From NCBI GenBank assembly GCA_029777335.1, contig JAKOSN010000037.1:1-46741 (forward strand): 46,741 bases of DNA. Reading direction: 5' to 3'. Shown here one piece after another: positions 41,761 to 46,741 of the stretch. The notes beneath the pieces were generated by a model. That model saw only the letters and a program-made list of their open reading frames with translations, did not search any database and was not told where the DNA came from. Both the position numbers and the translations under genes were made by a program. This DNA comes from Planctomycetota bacterium. Its GTDB lineage: Bacteria; Planctomycetota; Planctomycetia; Gemmatales; Gemmataceae. Numbering within the stretch: the stretch's first letter is position 1; each line of letters opens with the position of its first letter.

Positions 41761-42008
41761 GGCAAATCATTAGCCAGGCAAAGGATCGCCACAAATCCAA
41801 ACCAAAAATGAAGTTGCAAATTCAATCCCCTCACACTCACGCAATGGCATAGGAATTGCTCGTTAGAACTGGTGTGGATCAAGTCACCGGGTGACGCGAG
41901 GCAAGCCTCTCCCTTCATTCCCCCGTTGCACCCGGCCTAACAGAACAAGGATGCGGCCCGCGTGGTGAGAACGCACGGTCGCTTTTTCAACCCTCAGGAA
42001 GGTGCTTC

Positions 42009-44366
42009 ATGAGCGAGCCGAACGTGATGGTGGCGGCCCTTCCCGTGCTGCCGCTTCGCAATACGATTCTCTTTCCCGACCTCTTCATTCCGCTGTCGGT
42101 CGGCCGCCCGAACTCCGTCGCCGCCATCGAGTCGGTCCTCGCCACGGAAGAGAAGACGTTTGTCGTCGTCGCACAACGCGATCCCGCGCAGGATACCCCC
42201 CGCGTGGAGGATCTCTACACCGTGGGAACGCGCGCCGTGATCAAAAAGCTGGCGCGCAGCGACCAGGGAGTGGAGATGCTGGTTCTGGGCATCGAACGAG
42301 TCCGCCTCGTGGAGACGATCCAGACCGAGCCGTTCTTGAAGGTGCGCGTTGAGCCCTGGCCCGTCCCCGACGATCGCAGCACCGAGGTCGAGGCACTGCA
42401 CCGGGCCATCGTGCAACTGGCGGGGCGCGCCTTTGAGCTGGCGCAACCGCCAACGCCCATCAACTTGCAACAATTGCTCGCCCAGGCAGAAGATCCGCTC
42501 AAGCTCGCCTATCTCCTGGCGTCGATGCTCAATCTGGAGGTGTACAAGGAGCAGGAGTTGCTCGAAGCCTCCACGCGTCGCCAGGCGCTGGAATTGCTGC
42601 ACAGCTACCTGACTCACGAGGTGCAGGTGCTGGAGTTGCGTCAGCACATCACCAGCCAGGCACAGAGCGAGATCAACAAGGATCAGCGCGATTATCTGCT
42701 GCGCCAGCAGCTGCGCGCCATTCAGGAAGAACTGGGCGAAAAGAGCCCCGAAAAGAGCGAGGTCGAGGAACTGCGTCGCCGCTTCGAGGAGACGGAGTTG
42801 CCCGAGGCCGTGCGCAAGGAAGCAGCGCGCGAGTTGCAACGGCTGGAGCGCATGCCCGCCGCCGCACCGGACTTCCAGATCACCCGCTCGTATCTGGAAC
42901 TGGTTCTCGAATTGCCCTGGAGCCGGAGCAGCGAACAGCTCATCGATCTGCCCCGCGCCCGGGAGATCCTGGACCAGGATCACTACGATCTGCAGGAGAT
43001 CAAGGACCGTATCCTCGACGACCTCGCGGTGCTGAAGTTGAACCCCAGCGCCAAGGCACCGATCCTGTGTCTGCTGGGGCCTCCGGGCGTGGGCAAAACC
43101 TCGCTGGGGCAGTCGATCGCACGGTCGATGAATCGCAAGTTCGAGCGCATGAGTCTGGGCGGACTGCACGACGAATCGGAACTGCGCGGCCACCGGCGCA
43201 CCTATATTGGTGCCATGCCGGGGCGCATTTTGCAGGCGATTCGCCGGGCCGGGGTGAACAACCCGGTGCTGATGCTCGACGAGGTGGACAAGCTGGGTCG
43301 AGATTTCCGCGGCGATCCAGCGGCGGCGCTACTGGAGATCCTCGACCCAGCCCAGAACTCCGCTTTCCGCGATAACTATCTCGATCTGCCGTTCGATCTG
43401 TCGAAGGTGTTCTTCATCTGCACCGCCAACACCCTCGATTCGATCCCGCGGCCCTTGCTCGACCGCATGGAAGTGCTCCGCCTGGCCGGCTACAGCGAAG
43501 AAGAAAAGCTCACCATCGCGCAGCGTTATCTGCTGCCCCGTCAGCTGGAGCACGCGGGTTTGAAGCCAGAGAACCTGACGCTACCGCAGGAGGTGTTGCA
43601 GCACATCATCAGCCGGTACACCCGAGAGGCCGGGGTGCGCAACCTGGAGCGAACGCTCGGACAGGTGGCGCGCAAGGTGGCGCGGCGCTTTGCCGAAGGG
43701 CACACCGAGCCGGTCACGGTTGCCCTCGAGAACCTCTATGACCTGCTGGGCAAGGAGCGCATCCGTCCCGAGCGCAGCCGGCAAGCGCTCCCTCCGGGAG
43801 TGGCGACCGGCCTGGCCTGGACCGAGGCGGGCGGCGATGTTCTCTACATCGAGACCACGCTTTTGCCGGGCGGAAAGGGGATGCGCCTGACTGGCCAGCT
43901 CGGCGATGTCATGCGGGAATCGGCGCGCACGGCACAGAGCTACGTCTGGTCGCATGCCCGTGAACTGGGAGTGCCTTCGCGCAGTTTCCGCGAGTCGGCG
44001 GTGCACGTCCACGTTCCGGCGGGCGCGGTGCCCAAGGATGGCCCCTCGGCGGGGGTGGCGCTGGTGACGGCACTCGTTTCGCTGTACACCGCACATCCGG
44101 TGCGCAGTGACACGGCGATGACCGGCGAAATCACCCTGAGCGGACTGGTGCTCCCGGTGGGCGGCATCAAGGAGAAGGTGCTGGCGGCCCGGCGCGCTGG
44201 AATCAAGCAGGTGATTGTGCCGCGCGACAACGAAAACGACCTGCGCGATCTCCCCGACGAGGTGCGCGATTCGTTGCAGATCGTGTTGGCGAAACGCATC
44301 GAGGAAGTGCTCGAAGCCGCCATCCCGGAACTCGCCTCGCACCTGCATCCGGTGCTGCGGAACTAA
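42009..44366 (+). CDS. lon: ATP-dependent protease Lon
   Basis: A 785-residue LonA-type protease that degrades damaged and regulatory proteins. The N-terminal substrate domain starts [19 protein letters not shown]. The AAA+ module has Walker [11 protein letters not shown] near 357-366 and Walker [13 protein letters not shown]. The proteolytic domain has the catalytic Ser near 680 in PKDGPSAGV and Lys near 722 in [14 protein letters not shown]. Length fits LonA. Ribosome binding site is AGGAAGG before the ATG. A strong terminator follows. Confidence 0.96.
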   Translation: MSEPNVMVAALPVLPLRNTILFPDLFIPLSVGRPNSVAAIESVLATEEKTFVVVAQRDPAQDTPRVEDLYTVGTRAVIKKLARSDQGVEMLVLGIERVRLVETIQTEPFLKVRVEPWPVPDDRSTEVEALHRAIVQLAGRAFELAQPPTPINLQQLLAQAEDPLKLAYLLASMLNLEVYKEQELLEASTRRQALELLHSYLTHEVQVLELRQHITSQAQSEINKDQRDYLLRQQLRAIQEELGEKSPEKSEVEELRRRFEETELPEAVRKEAARELQRLERMPAAAPDFQITRSYLELVLELPWSRSSEQLIDLPRAREILDQDHYDLQEIKDRILDDLAVLKLNPSAKAPILCLLGPPGVGKTSLGQSIARSMNRKFERMSLGGLHDESELRGHRRTYIGAMPGRILQAIRRAGVNNPVLMLDEVDKLGRDFRGDPAAALLEILDPAQNSAFRDNYLDLPFDLSKVFFICTANTLDSIPRPLLDRMEVLRLAGYSEEEKLTIAQRYLLPRQLEHAGLKPENLTLPQEVLQHIISRYTREAGVRNLERTLGQVARKVARRFAEGHTEPVTVALENLYDLLGKERIRPERSRQALPPGVATGLAWTEAGGDVLYIETTLLPGGKGMRLTGQLGDVMRESARTAQSYVWSHARELGVPSRSFRESAVHVHVPAGAVPKDGPSAGVALVTALVSLYTAHPVRSDTAMTGEITLSGLVLPVGGIKEKVLAARRAGIKQVIVPRDNENDLRDLPDEVRDSLQIVLAKRIEEVLEAAIPELASHLHPVLRN

Positions 44367-44373
44367 CCCCTCA

Positions 44374-44412
44374 CCCAGCGAGCGGCCTCTTTCAGGAGCG
44401 CCGCTCGCTGGG
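44374..44412 (+). terminator. Terminator of lon
   Basis: A 13-bp perfect stem (CCCAGCGAGCGGC with GCCGCTCGCTGGG) and 13-base loop, eight bases after the lon stop, followed by TTT. It lies in the narrow space between the convergent lon and cytochrome genes and may serve both. Confidence 0.75.
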
Positions 44413-44419
44413 TTTCGCC

Positions 44420-46741
44420 TCACTTCTTCTGGCTCACCTGAATCAAGTAACTAATCAGATCCGCAACATCCTGTTTGGTCAATTGCATCTCCAACCCTTC
44501 GGGCATCAGTGATTTGCTGGTTGTCTGGATCTCCTCGATCTGGCTGCGCAGGATCACATCCTCGGCTTTTTCTCCCCGTCGCAACGTCAGGCTCGATGCC
44601 GTCTCCGCGATCACCATCCCCGTCAGCGTTTGGCCGCGCCGCGTGGTGACCACGTAATTGAGATAACGCGGATCGACTTCCTTGCTGGGATCGAGAATAT
44701 CATTGAGCAGTTGCTCCGACGCCTTGTTGCGCAGCACGCCCAGCAAATCGGGGCCAACCTCGAACCCCTCGTTCTCCAGACGGTGGCAGGTGGTGCAGTT
44801 CTTCTTGAAAACCGCCTTGCCGCGCACAGGATCGCTCTTCAACTCCAGCACAGCGCGATAGGCAGTCACCACCTTCTGGCGTTCCGCCGCCGAACTCCCG
44901 ACCAGGAGTTTCTCGGCGCGCTGACGAATCGCCGCCACGCGATGTTTGCGCAACTGATCCACGCGCACGGGCTCCAGATGCTGGGGCAAAATCGTCTTCG
45001 CCTCGACCTGATCGAGCAAGGTGTGTAACCGCTCGGTGCGCGCGAAGAGCGCCTCCACCACCTCACGGCGCACGACCGGGCTGTACCCGTTCCACCCGGA
45101 CAGGAGATCCTTCGCCACTGTTGGCGTTTCCTGCTGTGCGAGGGCGCGCACGGCGGCCAGCTGCACGGTGGAGGGCTGGCGCGGGGTGAGCAAGTCCCGC
45201 AGCACTGGTTCGGCCAGCGCAGCGGGTGCTTCTCCCAGCAACCGAATGGCGGCCATCCGGCTCTCCAGCGGCGCCTTCTCGGCGCGCGCCTCCGTGACCG
45301 CTTGATCAAAGAACGGCCGAACCTGAGCCAGCGCCTTCTTCATCTCGGCGGATCCCTGTTTGGCGAGCCGTTCGTACGACCGTTGCGTACCGCGCATCCC
45401 CTGGAGCAATCCCTGGAGCAAGGCGACCTGCCAGGCGGCCGTCTGCTTCGCTCCGCTGGCCAGCGCCAACACCGCCAGCAGGTCGCGCTCGTTCTTGCTC
45501 ACACTCCCCACCAGGGCGGCGATCTCGGTGAGCGCCTGCAACTGCTGCTCACTCGGATTCTTCAGATAACTGGGATCGCGAATAAGGGCAGTGAGCAAAT
45601 CGCCGGGGCGCTCGCCACAGGAGCTGAGCACGGCGGTGCGCGTCCAGGGATCGTTGTGATCATGCTGAAAGAGGCGCGCCAGGGCGCCTGCGGTCTCCGG
45701 ACCAGGCGCGGCACCGAGCGCAAGCGCCAGCTGAAAGCGTACCTTGGGCGAAGGATCCGCCGCCAGGGGAGCCACGGCACGGCGCAGCGCGGCGGACTTC
45801 GCCAGACGCAGTTCCGCCAGGCGCACTCCCTGTTCGCGCACCCCCGCCTCGGCATCCTTCAAGGCGGCCACGATTCGCTCCTCGCTCAGGGCATTCAGTC
45901 CCTGCAACGTCCACAGGGCATGGGCGCGCCCGGCGGGATTTTTCCCCGTGGCCGCCAGTTGTTCCAGCGGCTTCACCGCTGCGCGATCCTGTCGCTCCAC
46001 CAGCAAACGTTGCGCGGTGTAACGCCACCAGGCATTGGCGTGCGCCAGGTGCTGCACCAGGGTCTCGGTGGTTGCCTTGCCCAGCTGTGGTTTCTCGAAC
46101 TTCCTTGTTCCCTCCGGGACAATGCGCCAGATGCGCCCGCGCCCCCGGCTCTCCAGGTTCAGTTTCTTCTTGATATCGTCGGGGAGCGAGCGCGGGGTCT
46201 CGATCACCTCGCGGTAAAAATCGAGCACGTAGAGGGCGCCCTCAGGGCCAAGCGTCAACCAGACCGGGCGGAACCAGTTGTCCGTGGAGGCGAGGAATTC
46301 GCAGTCGGCGTCGCCGCGCCGCGCCACAAAGGTCGCCCCCTGATCCTCCAGCACATCGCGATGGATCAGGTTATTGGCTGGATCGCACACAAAAACATTA
46401 CCCCGATAGGCCGCTGGAAAGAGATCCGCCAGGTAGATCAAGGGGCTGCAGGTCGAGGTCGAGAATCCGCCAGGAACCAGTTCGGTCGTGGGGAAACGAT
46501 GGGCGTCGGGCCCTTCCTTGCGACGGCGCGTCCGTTCCACGCGCCACCCTTCAAACGGACTGATGCGAAACACCTTGCAGGCCGGACCATGATCGGGAAT
46601 ATCGAGGGTGACGGCACGCACCGGCAACGAGGGATTGCGGCGCAGCGCATGATCGGGAAGCACCACATGGCGCAGATGCTGACTGTTGGTGTTCACAAAC
46701 CAGCGGCCCCACAGATCCTCCGTTAACCCATACTGTCCCCC
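44420..46741 (-). CDS. PVC-type cytochrome c protein with HEAT repeats (5' end outside window)
   Basis: The frame is open to the window edge (a GTG at 46696 is internal), giving at least 773 residues with the N-terminus missing. The first part (YGLTEDLWGRWFVNTNSQHLRHV, LYVLDFYREVIETPRSLP) is the beta-propeller sugar-dehydrogenase-like domain of planctomycete membrane-bound dehydrogenase proteins. HEAT repeats follow (KDAEAGVREQGVRLAELRL, DPSPKVRFQLALALG). The C-terminus is a cytochrome c domain with the heme site CTTCH (NCTTCHRLENEGFEVGPDL) and DILDPSKEVDPRYLNYVV. It should work outside the cytoplasm in electron transfer from an unknown substrate. Proteins of this type are found in great number in planctomycetes. 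Confidence 0.92.
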   Translation of the reverse strand, partial: GGQYGLTEDLWGRWFVNTNSQHLRHVVLPDHALRRNPSLPVRAVTLDIPDHGPACKVFRISPFEGWRVERTRRRKEGPDAHRFPTTELVPGGFSTSTCSPLIYLADLFPAAYRGNVFVCDPANNLIHRDVLEDQGATFVARRGDADCEFLASTDNWFRPVWLTLGPEGALYVLDFYREVIETPRSLPDDIKKKLNLESRGRGRIWRIVPEGTRKFEKPQLGKATTETLVQHLAHANAWWRYTAQRLLVERQDRAAVKPLEQLAATGKNPAGRAHALWTLQGLNALSEERIVAALKDAEAGVREQGVRLAELRLAKSAALRRAVAPLAADPSPKVRFQLALALGAAPGPETAGALARLFQHDHNDPWTRTAVLSSCGERPGDLLTALIRDPSYLKNPSEQQLQALTEIAALVGSVSKNERDLLAVLALASGAKQTAAWQVALLQGLLQGMRGTQRSYERLAKQGSAEMKKALAQVRPFFDQAVTEARAEKAPLESRMAAIRLLGEAPAALAEPVLRDLLTPRQPSTVQLAAVRALAQQETPTVAKDLLSGWNGYSPVVRREVVEALFARTERLHTLLDQVEAKTILPQHLEPVRVDQLRKHRVAAIRQRAEKLLVGSSAAERQKVVTAYRAVLELKSDPVRGKAVFKKNCTTCHRLENEGFEVGPDLLGVLRNKASEQLLNDILDPSKEVDPRYLNYVVTTRRGQTLTGMVIAETASSLTLRRGEKAEDVILRSQIEEIQTTSKSLMPEGLEMQLTKQDVADLISYLIQVSQKK

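Overview
This 46.7 kb, GC-rich window looks like a chromosomal piece of a planctomycete, most likely of the Gemmataceae type. The basis is gene content: a PVC-type cytochrome c protein with HEAT repeats, a BBP7-like outer-membrane barrel, a TIGR03067-like protein, a PPC-type repeat protein, a Ser/Thr kinase fused to WD40 repeats, secreted WD40 proteins and a Tat-exported ThuA-like protein. No tRNA, rRNA, CRISPR array or insertion sequence was seen.

Layout. 1-4729 (minus): two secreted WD40 proteins flanking a sugar-nucleotide epimerase and MogA. 4868-8763 (plus): a DUF4139-like protein, a truncated hemoglobin, a Mut7-C protein and a ThuA-like protein, then a small HEAT-type exported protein on the minus strand. 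9624-11723 (plus): the sulfite reductase hemoprotein and a DUF1499-like protein. 11702-20309 (minus): the main point of interest, described below. 20431-24409: an exported PPC-type protein and small unknown genes. 24642-31528: the WD40 kinase, a polytopic glycosyltransferase-like membrane protein, the BBP7-like barrel and csrA with a clear terminator. 31844-36699 (minus): metX, metY and a large membrane-anchored TPR protein. 37154-46741: ribosomal proteins L13 and S9, a TIGR03067-like protein, ClpB, Lon and a PVC-type cytochrome cut by the window edge.

The accessory locus reads, in transcription order: a WGR-PARP, a macro-domain protein, a HEAT/ARM-repeat protein, a winged-helix/SWIM zinc-finger protein, two tandem structured RNA units, and a retron-type reverse transcriptase. 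The RT carries the retron hallmarks NAxxH, YADD and VTG. The two 204-bp units upstream of it have the plan of a retron msr-msd: a TTTAGC priming-site motif, flanking a1/a2 complementarity, short msr hairpins and a long msd hairpin. Outside the long stem the units differ at about 6 of 154 positions. Inside the stem 12 of 25 base pairs differ, every one compensated on the other arm. The a1/a2 extensions also differ between units but stay self-complementary in each. This points to one RT served by two separate msr-msd RNAs with different msDNA stems.

The HEAT/ARM plus WHSWIM partners resemble the retron class usually called type XIII (from memory, not checked). The upstream PARP and macro-domain genes would add an ADP-ribosylation writer and a reader or eraser. 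A defence role with msDNA as sensor or inhibitor is inference. The rest of the window is mostly planctomycete housekeeping and lineage-typical genes.
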